A stretch of 5,476 bases of DNA from Opitutaceae bacterium (GTDB taxonomy: Bacteria > Verrucomicrobiota > Verrucomicrobiia > Opitutales > Opitutaceae), in the NCBI GenBank assembly GCA_029979145.1, contig JAPOIC010000152.1, forward strand, positions 1-5,476, written 5' to 3'. Shown one piece after another: positions 1 through 5,476 of the stretch. The position numbers and the translations under genes were made by a program. The notes beneath the pieces are model-generated. The model saw nothing but the letters and a program-made list of their open reading frames with translations, was not told the DNA's origin and made no database searches. The first letter of the stretch is position 1. Every line of letters starts with the position of its first letter.

Positions 1-375
1 ACCTGGATCTGGAAGGCCGAGGGCGGCATGAGCCTCTACGCCTTCTCACTCGGTCAGATCGACGGACGGCCGGTGGCCCTCACCGGTGGCGCCGACGGAT
101 TCGTCATCGCCATCGACCTGGCCGACGGTCGGGCGGTGCGCCGGCAGCATGTCGGTGGACCGGTGATCAGCGTTCACCGCACCACCGCGGGCGGCATCAT
201 TGCCGGCACCCGCCGCGCGATCGTGCGGCTCGACTCCCAGTGGTCGCTCGCCGGGACCGCGGGGGTTCATTGCCGGGAGGTCCTCTCCCTCGGTGACCGC
301 CACCTGCTCATAGCTCGGTCAGATCACACCCTGGAGTTGCTCGACCTCACCGATTCGTCATCGTCACCGGCATGA
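1..375 (+). CDS. C-terminal part of a beta-propeller-like (WD40/PQQ-type repeat) protein, 5' end outside window
   Basis: The reading frame is open from base 1 to a TGA at 373-375, giving 124 residues. The first in-frame ATG at 28 is internal, because coding sequence continues upstream of it. The visible part shows short repeating beta-strand units typical of propeller blades. They pair a Gly/Ala-rich strand with a strand ending in hydrophobic-Asp-Leu (ALTGGADGFVIAIDLADG, then AGTRRAIVRLDS, then LIARSDHTLELLDL). The N-terminal TWIWKAEGG resembles the Trp/Gly turn that separates quinoprotein-like blades. No membrane segment is visible, and the last residues (DSSSSPA) look like an unstructured tail. 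The stop codon overlaps the start of the carbon-nitrogen hydrolase, implying co-translation. The fold is inferred from pattern only. The substrate, the partner and the cell location cannot be read from this fragment. Confidence 0.72.
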   Translation, partial: TWIWKAEGGMSLYAFSLGQIDGRPVALTGGADGFVIAIDLADGRAVRRQHVGGPVISVHRTTAGGIIAGTRRAIVRLDSQWSLAGTAGVHCREVLSLGDRHLLIARSDHTLELLDLTDSSSSPA

Positions 376-1274
376 AGCGTCCCTTCACCCTCGCTGCCGT
401 GCAATTGCCGTCTGCGGCGCCGGGCCGCACGCCCGCCGCGCGCCAGCGCGCCAATTTTGATCACGCGGTGACCGCGCTCACCGAGGCTGGGCGCCGCGGC
501 GCCGATCTCGCCTGCGTCGGCGAAATCTTCAACGCCGTCGGCATCGACCTGCACCACACCAATGTCCCGCGCCTGGTGCGCGATGCCGAGGCCGAGATGT
601 TCCGACGCTTCAAGCCGATCGCCCGCAAGTTCCGCATGGGCATCATCGCCCCGATCCTGGCGCTGGAGGACGGCCGCGTGCGCAACGTCGCCATCGTGCT
701 CGACGAGGCCGGCCGCGAGGTCGGGCGCTACCGCAAGGTGCATTGCATCGAACACGAAAAGGAATTCGGCGTGGTCCCGGGCGACGAATGGCCCGTGTTC
801 ACGGTCAAAGGCACGACGGTCGGCGTGCAGATCTGCCACGACAATTCCTTTCCCGAAAGCGCGCGCTGCCTCGCGCTCAACGGCGCGGCCATCATTTTCT
901 GGCCTCACCTCATGAGCGGCTGGGGCGGCGAGTTCATGGATATCCTCATGCGGGCTCCCGCCATTCACAACGGCGTGCACCACGTGCCCGTGTCTTATGG
1001 TTGCCCGGAGGATCGCTCTTGGATGCCCGGCATGATGCTTGGCCGCAGCAGTATCATTGCCCCCGACGCCGTCATTTTGGCCGACGCGGGCCGTCATCCG
1101 GGCATCGCGCTGACCACCATCGACCTCGCCGCGCCGCGCATTGCCGAGATGTTTACCCGCCCCGGCGACTGGGTCTGGGGCATCGACATGCGCAACGACC
1201 GCCGGCCCGAAACCTACGCCCCGTTTACGCGCCCGCACCAACGGTTGAAACCCGTCCCGGCTCGCCAACGCTGA
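372..1274 (+). CDS. Carbon-nitrogen hydrolase (nitrilase superfamily amidase)
   Basis: This is a complete 300-residue protein, a usual length for the nitrilase superfamily, whose members cleave non-peptide C-N bonds (amides, carbamoyl groups, nitriles). All three catalytic residues are visible: Glu51 in ADLACVGEIF, Lys122 in GRYRKVHCIE, and nucleophile Cys155 in VGVQICHDNSFPE. The structural Glu/Pro-Gly segment (HEKEFGVVPGDE, about 128-139) is also present. The N-terminus (FTLAAVQLP) is the first strand of the alpha-beta-beta-alpha sandwich, so the ATG at 372 is a sound start. No signal peptide is seen, so the enzyme is probably cytoplasmic. The ATG overlaps the upstream stop (ATGA). No strong Shine-Dalgarno precedes it, which fits translational coupling. 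The C-terminal NDRRPETY segment resembles the end of N-carbamoyl amidohydrolase-like members. The exact substrate (carbamoyl amino acid, amide or other) cannot be decided from the sequence. Confidence 0.93.
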   Translation: MKRPFTLAAVQLPSAAPGRTPAARQRANFDHAVTALTEAGRRGADLACVGEIFNAVGIDLHHTNVPRLVRDAEAEMFRRFKPIARKFRMGIIAPILALEDGRVRNVAIVLDEAGREVGRYRKVHCIEHEKEFGVVPGDEWPVFTVKGTTVGVQICHDNSFPESARCLALNGAAIIFWPHLMSGWGGEFMDILMRAPAIHNGVHHVPVSYGCPEDRSWMPGMMLGRSSIIAPDAVILADAGRHPGIALTTIDLAAPRIAEMFTRPGDWVWGIDMRNDRRPETYAPFTRPHQRLKPVPARQR

Positions 1275-1295
1275 GCCGTGGGCACCCTTTATTAT

Positions 1296-1330
1296 CGGCC
1301 CGCCAGACCGCCTTCGCCATGGGCGGGCCG
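1296..1330 (+). terminator. Possible terminator hairpin after the carbon-nitrogen hydrolase
   Basis: A perfect 9-bp inverted repeat pairs CGGCCCGCC (1296-1304) with GGCGGGCCG (1322-1330) across a 17-base loop. It begins 22 bases after the hydrolase stop codon, where a terminator is expected. There is no U-rich tract after the stem on either strand, so it is not a textbook intrinsic terminator. It could instead stabilise the 3' end of the mRNA or act in both directions between the convergent genes. Confidence 0.35.
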
Positions 1331-1387
1331 GTCAGCTTGCCTGGCTGAATTGCGCGGCGGCCGGATGACCGGCGACGGACGATTCCA

Positions 1388-1407
1388 CTCGGCTCCGTTC
1401 GGCTGAG
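1388..1407. repeat. Small imperfect inverted repeat
   Basis: CTCGGCT (1388-1394) can pair with GGCTGAG (1401-1407) over a 6-base loop, with two G-T wobbles when read on the + strand. The same bases also contain a direct repeat of TCGGCT (1389-1394 and 1399-1404). It is short and may be chance. Confidence 0.2.
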
Positions 1408-1491
1408 CGCACCCTTGGGCGGGGCGAATACAAGCAAAAGTCCTCACGACATTCGTAATTGTCTGATAGCCGATGGCGTTTATGGTTCTTC

Positions 1492-1510
1492 CGTCCGTGA
1501 CTCCCGGACG
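1492..1510. repeat. Small perfect inverted repeat in the intergenic region
   Basis: CGTCCG (1492-1497) and CGGACG (1505-1510) form a perfect 6-bp stem with a 7-base loop. It is not followed by a T-run on either strand. It may be part of a 3' UTR structure or may be chance. Confidence 0.25.
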
Positions 1511-1671
1511 CCACCGCCCGACGCAAATTCGGAATCTAGGAAGCCATGAGAAGACTCGTTCGGGCGCTTGGCGCTAGGCCATTAGAACTTTGAACCCGAG
1601 TGCAGCGGCGTCAGTGGAGGGATCCCAGCGCTGTCATCTCGAGCATTTCACGCAGAGGCACCGATCCGCGG

Positions 1672-1721
1672 AAAAGAAAAGAGCCCCGAACCTATCCTTG
1701 CTGATTCCTGGTTTCCTGGCT
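1672..1721 (-). terminator. Weak candidate terminator of the transporter operon
   Basis: In the direction of the permease operon, about 15 bases after the last stop, AGCC (complement of 1718-1721) can pair with GGCT (complement of 1682-1685). A nested AACC/GGTT pair lies inside (1710-1713 with 1689-1692). The structure is followed at once by CTTTTCTTTT (complement of 1672-1681). Position and U-richness fit an intrinsic terminator. The stem is weak, with two 4-bp helices around an internal loop, so this is only a tentative call. Confidence 0.2.
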
Positions 1722-1735
1722 TCAGAATTAAAACT

Positions 1736-2569
1736 TCAGCCTTTCACCGCGCCGATCTGGATGCCGCGGATCAACTGCCGTTGCAGCAGGATGAACACGC
1801 TGATCAACGGCACGACGGACATCGTGACGCCGGCCATCAGCAGGTGCGTCGCCTGGCCGCGCTCGCTGTCGAAGAACAACAAGCCGACCGGCAGGGTGTA
1901 ACGATCCACGCTCTTGGTCATCACCAGCGGCCAGAAAAAACTCTGGAAATTTCCGATGTAAGTGAAGATCGCCAAGGTCACGAGACCGGGCCGGCTGAGC
2001 GGTAGGATGACGTCCCAGAAAATCTGCCACTTGCTCGCGCCGTCGATTTCCGCCGCCTCGTCGAGCGCGCGCGGGATGCCCAGCATGAATTGGCGCAAGA
2101 GGAAGGTGCCGAACGCACTGAACGCCGCCGGCAGCACCAAGCCCAGGTAGGTGTCGACGAGGCCAAACTTCACCATGTTTTCGAAATTCGGAATCAGCAT
2201 CACCAGACCCGGCAACATCATGGTGCCGAGGTAGAGGAAGAATACACGGTCGCGGCCCGGCCACTCCAGGCGCGCAAAGCTGTAGGCCGCCATCGCACTG
2301 GTCAGGACTTGCAGCGCCGTCACCCAACCCGCCACCACGAGGCTGTTGGCCATGAAGCGCAAGAACGGGATGACCTGAAAAACCTCCACGTAATTGTGCC
2401 ACTGAAAATCCGCCGGCATCCAGCCCGAGGCCCCGACCTCCGCCAGCGTCTTGAAGCTGGTCAGCAACATCCACACAAACGGCGCCACCATCACCAGGCT
2501 GATGACCACCAGGAGCACGTGCAGCCCGAGGCTGCCACCGGGTTTGGGCGGGCCGCTAGTCGTCGACAT
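1736..2569 (-). CDS. Sugar ABC transporter permease, MalG/UgpE type (CUT1)
   Basis: This 277-residue inner-membrane protein has the usual length for the second permease of carbohydrate uptake transporter family 1. About six membrane helices are visible, near residues 17-38, 72-97, 108-128, 138-163, 194-216 and 243-264. The EAA loop that docks on the ATPase is clear at about 166-194: IPRALDEAAEIDGASKWQIF, with E171-A172-A173 and Gly177, and ILPLSRP just after. The MLLTSFK segment after helix 1 and the C-terminal QRQLIRGIQIGAVKG are hallmarks of MalG-like subunits. The ATG at 2567-2569 lies inside the end of the upstream permease gene, with a 14-base overlap. The bases before it show no clear Shine-Dalgarno, so translation probably depends on coupling to the upstream gene. 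It should pair with the larger permease to form the channel. The substrate is not readable, though a sugar or glycoside is likely from the family. Confidence 0.95.
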   Translation of the reverse strand: MSTTSGPPKPGGSLGLHVLLVVISLVMVAPFVWMLLTSFKTLAEVGASGWMPADFQWHNYVEVFQVIPFLRFMANSLVVAGWVTALQVLTSAMAAYSFARLEWPGRDRVFFLYLGTMMLPGLVMLIPNFENMVKFGLVDTYLGLVLPAAFSAFGTFLLRQFMLGIPRALDEAAEIDGASKWQIFWDVILPLSRPGLVTLAIFTYIGNFQSFFWPLVMTKSVDRYTLPVGLLFFDSERGQATHLLMAGVTMSVVPLISVFILLQRQLIRGIQIGAVKG

Positions 2570-4037
2570 GGCGATTGCCGTATTTGAAGTTGAAGAGCGA
2601 GAGTCCGAAGACCAACGCGAACAGCACCCAAGCCACGGCGGAGGCGTAGCCCAGCCGCCCGGTCTCGAAACCCTCGGTGAAGATGAAGTAGCTCAATGTC
2701 GTAGTCGCACCCGCCGGTCCGCCCTGCGTCATCGCCCGCGCCATTTCGAAGCCACCTTGCAGGCCGTGGATCACGCCCATGATGCAGATGAAAAAGGTCA
2801 CCGGCGCGAGCTGCGGCCACGTGATGTGCCAGAAGCGCTGGCTCGACGTGGCACCATCCATGTCCGCGGCCTCATACAGCTCCGGCGGGATGTTGCTGAG
2901 ACCCGCGAGGTAGAGGATCATGTTGTTCGAACCGATCGCCGCCCAAAGCATCATGATCATCAGGGAGGGTTTCGCCCAGTGGTAGCTGCCGATCCAGTCC
3001 GGCGGTTCGATGCCGGCCAGCGCCACCACCGGCAGGCCCGGGCCGACCACCATCGCGGCGCCAAGGATCAACAGCAACGGCACCACGAAGAGCGCCAGCG
3101 CCACTTCGGTGCCGAGGCCCTTATCGGCCGCCTTCGGCCGACCCCACGGTTGCGGCCGGCGGCGGATATGCGCGAACACCAACAACAACACCGCACCGAC
3201 CAGCAACACCGCCGTGCTTCCGGCGGCGCCGAGCCAATACACCAGCAGGCCGATCGGCACCGCCAATACCAGCAGGCCCGCGGACACGGCAATCACGCCG
3301 GCTTCGCTGAGATCCCAGGCCGCGCGCAGCCGTCGCACCTGCCAAATCACCACCGCCAGCGCCAAGGCAAAGGCCACCAGCGGCAACCCGAAAGCGAAGA
3401 GGCCCGGCATGTCCCGCACCCACGCCGAGAGTCCTTCGAGCACGGGCCGGAGGCCCTGGTTGATCGGGCCGACATTCGGTTGATACAGTTTTTTCCACAG
3501 GACGAAGGTCGCGACGCCCGCGGTGAAATTCGGCAAATAGAACAGCGTGCGGTAAAGGGTGCCGCCCGACACGACGCCCACCACCAGCGCCGTCGCCGCC
3601 ATCGTGCCGAAAAGAAACAGGAGCCCGCTTTCCGCCATGCCGCCGCGCAACAGGAAGAACGTGCTTACCGCCATCACCACTGCCGCCAAGCCCAAGGCGG
3701 GGCCAAAGCGATGCTGGGCGCGACCGACCCGGCTGAGCAGCAACGCGGCGCCCAAGCTGCCCGCGATCGCGAACGGCAGGCCCAGCATCAGGAAGAACGT
3801 GTTGCCCAGGAACTGCCAGAAACTCGGGTGCGAGAAGAGCTGGAGAAAATTATCCACCGCCACGAACCGCAGCGATTCCCCGCGAAAAATATTGTGCCGG
3901 AGAAAATCCCAATCCGTGAAGGCCATGCCAAAGCTCATCACCAGCGGCAAGAGGATGAAGGCAATGAAACCCAGGATGTTCGGCAGCAGAAAGAGCAGCG
4001 CGATCGGCAGTCCGCGGAAAGCAGATTTAGGCTTCAT
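2556..4037 (-). CDS. Expanded sugar ABC transporter permease, MalF/UgpA type (CUT1), with extra membrane helices
   Basis: This 493-residue permease is much longer than the roughly 300 residues usual for UgpA-like subunits. The core is recognisable: TM1 (about 10-38, ending FGMAFTDWD), TM2 (77-102), TM3 with YRTLFYLPNFTAGVA (160-181), TM4 (357-378), the EAA loop (IPPELYEAADMDGATSSQRF with E389-A390-A391 and Gly395), TM5 (411-427) and TM6 (461-483). Two hydrophobic stretches interrupt this core. Residues about 104-158 add two helices between TM2 and TM3. Residues about 196-346 add four helices between TM3 and TM4. Positive residues fall on the loops predicted to be cytoplasmic, so the topology is preserved. 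The start at 4037 is chosen over an in-frame upstream codon because it has a strong GGAGGAGG ribosome site and an ATGA overlap with the binding-protein gene. It probably forms a heterodimer with the downstream MalG-like subunit. Confidence 0.93.
   Translation of the reverse strand: MKPKSAFRGLPIALLFLLPNILGFIAFILLPLVMSFGMAFTDWDFLRHNIFRGESLRFVAVDNFLQLFSHPSFWQFLGNTFFLMLGLPFAIAGSLGAALLLSRVGRAQHRFGPALGLAAVVMAVSTFFLLRGGMAESGLLFLFGTMAATALVVGVVSGGTLYRTLFYLPNFTAGVATFVLWKKLYQPNVGPINQGLRPVLEGLSAWVRDMPGLFAFGLPLVAFALALAVVIWQVRRLRAAWDLSEAGVIAVSAGLLVLAVPIGLLVYWLGAAGSTAVLLVGAVLLLVFAHIRRRPQPWGRPKAADKGLGTEVALALFVVPLLLILGAAMVVGPGLPVVALAGIEPPDWIGSYHWAKPSLMIMMLWAAIGSNNMILYLAGLSNIPPELYEAADMDGATSSQRFWHITWPQLAPVTFFICIMGVIHGLQGGFEMARAMTQGGPAGATTTLSYFIFTEGFETGRLGYASAVAWVLFALVFGLSLFNFKYGNRHVDD
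3124..3141. repeat. Perfect 7-bp inverted repeat inside the expanded permease gene
   Basis: TCGGCCG (3124-3130) and CGGCCGA (3135-3141) flank a 4-base spacer. The site encodes part of the hydrophilic linker (GRPKAADKG, about residues 299-307) between two of the extra helices. It shares the 9-base string CCGCCTTCG with the loop side of the intergenic repeat at 1308-1316. It may simply reflect GC-rich codon choice. Confidence 0.3.
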
Positions 4038-5476
4038 TCGGTGCCCTCCTCCTCCAGCAGGCCCTGCGCGCGGTAGTAGACGAGATGAAACGGGTTGCTG
4101 ATCCACGCCGCCGGGATGGGCCGGCCCTCAGCCTTGCGCGCATCAATTTTCTTCTGCACCTCGGTCAGCCGCTCATAGAGCGTCCGCAGCGACGCGTCCT
4201 TTTCCACATTGCGCGCAATTTCCGCATTGATCCGATCCTGCTCGATTCGCCCCGCCTCCTCCGGGGTGATCTGTCCGGCCAGCACGCCGTCGACTACCAC
4301 CGACTCGATGCCGGTGATCAGCCGGTAGATCGAGCCCGACAAAATGAACGGGCTGCGACTCAAGGAAATGCCGATCGAAGGAGCAGCTCGGGAAAAGAAT
4401 TCCTCCAAGTGCCACTCGTCCTCCCGGCCTACCGGGTGCAGAAACTCCTCCGTGTGCAGAAACTTGGGGACCGGCGGCAGGGAGTCGCCGTCGGAAATCA
4501 CCAGTTGATTGAACGGCGCACTGGTCAGGAACTCCTGAAAACTCATCGCTTCCTCCGGATACTTCGTCCCGGCATACACCGCAATGAACCCGGTGCTGAA
4601 CTCCATGTTGGGGAAACCGCTGTGAGGCGGCTCGACCACTTTCACCGACATCTTGCCGAGCGGCCGCAAACGAATGAAGGCGTAGCGCGGGATGTTCAGG
4701 GTCGCGAACCGGCCCTGGTGAAACAGATAGAACACGCCGCTGCCCGCCATCTCCGAGGCCGCCGTGAGGGTGAGGGTCTCCGCCGGCGTCGGCACCAGCC
4801 GCAGCTCCACAAACCACCGGTAGATGCGACGCATCACCTCCGCGTTGCGCGGGTCGTCGAGCACGGAGGCAGTCATCGTCTCGTTGAAAATCGACAGCCC
4901 CAATCCCCGCCGAAACCGGTCCGTGCTGACCGATTGGATGAAGTAGGACCGCTCGCGCGTGCCGGGCGGATTCGCGGCATTCACGAACGCCGCGCCCAGC
5001 TGCTCAAACTCGTCCCAGGTCCAGCGTTCGTTCGGCTCGGGGATGCCGTAGCGCGCGAAGGCCTCGCGATTGATCCAGGTCACCTCCGCCCCGGCGTTGC
5101 GCGGAAACCCGTATTGCCGCCCGTTCACGATCAGGTCGTTGCGCAGGGCGGGATAAGTATCCTCCGGCGAGAACCCGCGGGCTTTGGCCGTCTCGGTGAT
5201 GTCGAGCAGCATTCCGGACGACGAAAAAAGCTCCGTCTCAAACTTGTAGATATCCAGAATGTCGGCACCTACGCCGGCGAGACCGTGAGCGAGTTTCTTC
5301 GTCGGGTCTTGGTTGGCATTGTCGATCCGCAGGTCGATGGGCGGGAGCCCGCGCTCCTTGCGCCATTCGTTGAACAACCGGATCGTCTCCCGCTTCGTCT
5401 CGTCGTTCTGCGTGATCCAGTAAAGCACCGGCACCTCCGAGTCCCGGTCAGGCGCCGTCCAATAAAGGAGTCGGCT
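4034..5476 (-). CDS. Extracellular solute-binding protein of a CUT1 sugar ABC importer, 5' end outside window
   Basis: The frame is open from the right edge to a TGA at 4034-4036, giving 480 residues. A GTG at 5434 is in frame, but coding sequence (SRLLYWTAPDRDSE) continues upstream of it, so the true start lies beyond the window. The protein resembles family 1 solute-binding proteins, which capture sugars outside the inner membrane and deliver them to the permeases. Counting from the edge, it has an early strand-helix unit (VLYWITQNDETKRETIRLFN), then the characteristic GRQYGFPRNAGAEVTWINRE and YGIPEP followed by WTWDEFEQLGAAF (about 119-164). A conserved late segment, STGFIAVYAGTKYPEEAMSF, comes from the second lobe. 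The C-terminus (about 401-480) is a charged, probably helical extension ending LLEEEGTE, longer than in many relatives. No signal peptide can be judged because the N-terminus is missing. The stop overlaps the permease start by 4 bases. The ligand is unknown. Confidence 0.9.
   Translation of the reverse strand, partial: SRLLYWTAPDRDSEVPVLYWITQNDETKRETIRLFNEWRKERGLPPIDLRIDNANQDPTKKLAHGLAGVGADILDIYKFETELFSSSGMLLDITETAKARGFSPEDTYPALRNDLIVNGRQYGFPRNAGAEVTWINREAFARYGIPEPNERWTWDEFEQLGAAFVNAANPPGTRERSYFIQSVSTDRFRRGLGLSIFNETMTASVLDDPRNAEVMRRIYRWFVELRLVPTPAETLTLTAASEMAGSGVFYLFHQGRFATLNIPRYAFIRLRPLGKMSVKVVEPPHSGFPNMEFSTGFIAVYAGTKYPEEAMSFQEFLTSAPFNQLVISDGDSLPPVPKFLHTEEFLHPVGREDEWHLEEFFSRAAPSIGISLSRSPFILSGSIYRLITGIESVVVDGVLAGQITPEEAGRIEQDRINAEIARNVEKDASLRTLYERLTEVQKKIDARKAEGRPIPAAWISNPFHLVYYRAQGLLEEEGTE
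4044..4055 (-). promoter_or_regulatory. Strong ribosome binding site for the expanded permease
   Basis: Read on the - strand the bases are GGAGGAGGAGGG, 6 bases before the ATG at 4037. They lie inside the last codons of the binding-protein gene and encode its terminal Glu-Glu-Glu-Gly. This site decides the permease start and shows that the two genes are translationally linked. Confidence 0.8.

Larger units (their letters stand above)
1275..1735. other. Convergent intergenic region without a recognisable gene
   Basis: This stretch lies between the 3' ends of the hydrolase (+) and the permease operon (-), so it should hold two 3' untranslated regions and terminators rather than promoters. By hand count, GC falls to about 48% at 1441-1500 and 1681-1740, against about 73% at 481-540 in the hydrolase. 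Short open frames exist on both strands, but none has a good ribosome binding site or a recognisable protein family. It contains inverted repeats at 1296-1330, 1388-1407 and 1492-1510. Two adjacent perfect palindromes, GGGATCCC (1619-1626) and AGCGCT (1627-1632), are also present. No tRNA-like TpsiC arm, tandem repeat array or insertion-sequence end was seen. A small non-coding RNA cannot be excluded. Confidence 0.6.

Noticed and set aside
324..1268. A 314-codon open frame on the - strand
   Set aside because: It is antisense to the carbon-nitrogen hydrolase, which has an intact catalytic triad. The antisense product has no recognisable domain, and the frame is kept open by GC-rich codon bias.
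1332..1526. A 64-codon - strand open frame in the intergenic region
   Set aside because: The composition is Arg/Ser-rich with no hydrophobic core or motif, and no good ribosome binding site precedes it. I could not support it as a gene.
1619..1632. Adjacent palindromes GGGATCCC and AGCGCT considered as an operator
   Set aside because: They sit between convergent 3' ends with no promoter nearby, and short palindromes are expected by chance.
1590..1901. A 103-codon + strand open frame crossing the intergenic region
   Set aside because: It runs into the 3' end of the MalG-like permease on the opposite strand, has no clear ribosome site and resembles no known family.
2451..4076. A 541-codon open frame on the + strand
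   Set aside because: It lies opposite the two permease genes. Its product is dominated by His, Arg, Gln and Glu with no fold or family pattern. This is typical of the antisense of GC-rich membrane-protein codons. The - strand frames have clear family motifs.
4038..4106. A 23-codon N-terminal extension of the expanded permease
   Set aside because: The extension lies within the binding-protein coding sequence and is not hydrophobic. The ATG at 4037 has a strong ribosome site and an ATGA overlap, so the shorter start is preferred.

Overview
The window is GC-rich bacterial DNA carrying five protein-coding genes in two convergent blocks. Two of the genes run off the window edges. The high GC, the very compact gene packing, and a CUT1-type sugar uptake operon with an oversized permease suggest a member of the Verrucomicrobiota (Opitutales-like). 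This is an inference from style and family resemblance. No rRNA or marker gene is present to confirm it.

Left block (+ strand, 1-1274). The C-terminal end of a beta-propeller-like protein is followed, with a 4-base ATGA overlap, by a complete carbon-nitrogen hydrolase (nitrilase superfamily) with an intact Glu-Lys-Cys triad. The overlap suggests that the two are made together.

Middle (1275-1735). A 461-base convergent intergenic stretch contains no convincing gene. It holds a 9-bp inverted repeat just after the hydrolase, which may be a terminator. It also has two smaller inverted repeats and a weak U-rich terminator-like element facing the right block.

Right block (- strand, 5476 down to 1736). 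Reading in the transcribed direction, the order is a sugar-type extracellular solute-binding protein (5' end outside the window), a MalF/UgpA-like permease, and a MalG/UgpE-like permease. The genes overlap by 4 and 14 bases, so this is a tightly coupled operon for one importer. The binding protein would capture the solute (probably a carbohydrate) outside the inner membrane, and the two permeases would form the channel. No ATPase gene is present, so the energising subunit must be encoded elsewhere, as is common for CUT1 systems.

The most unusual item is the first permease. It has 493 residues instead of roughly 300. The extra length is two hydrophobic insertions that appear to add about six membrane helices while keeping the core topology and the EAA loop. 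No mobile element, CRISPR array, tRNA or rRNA was seen.
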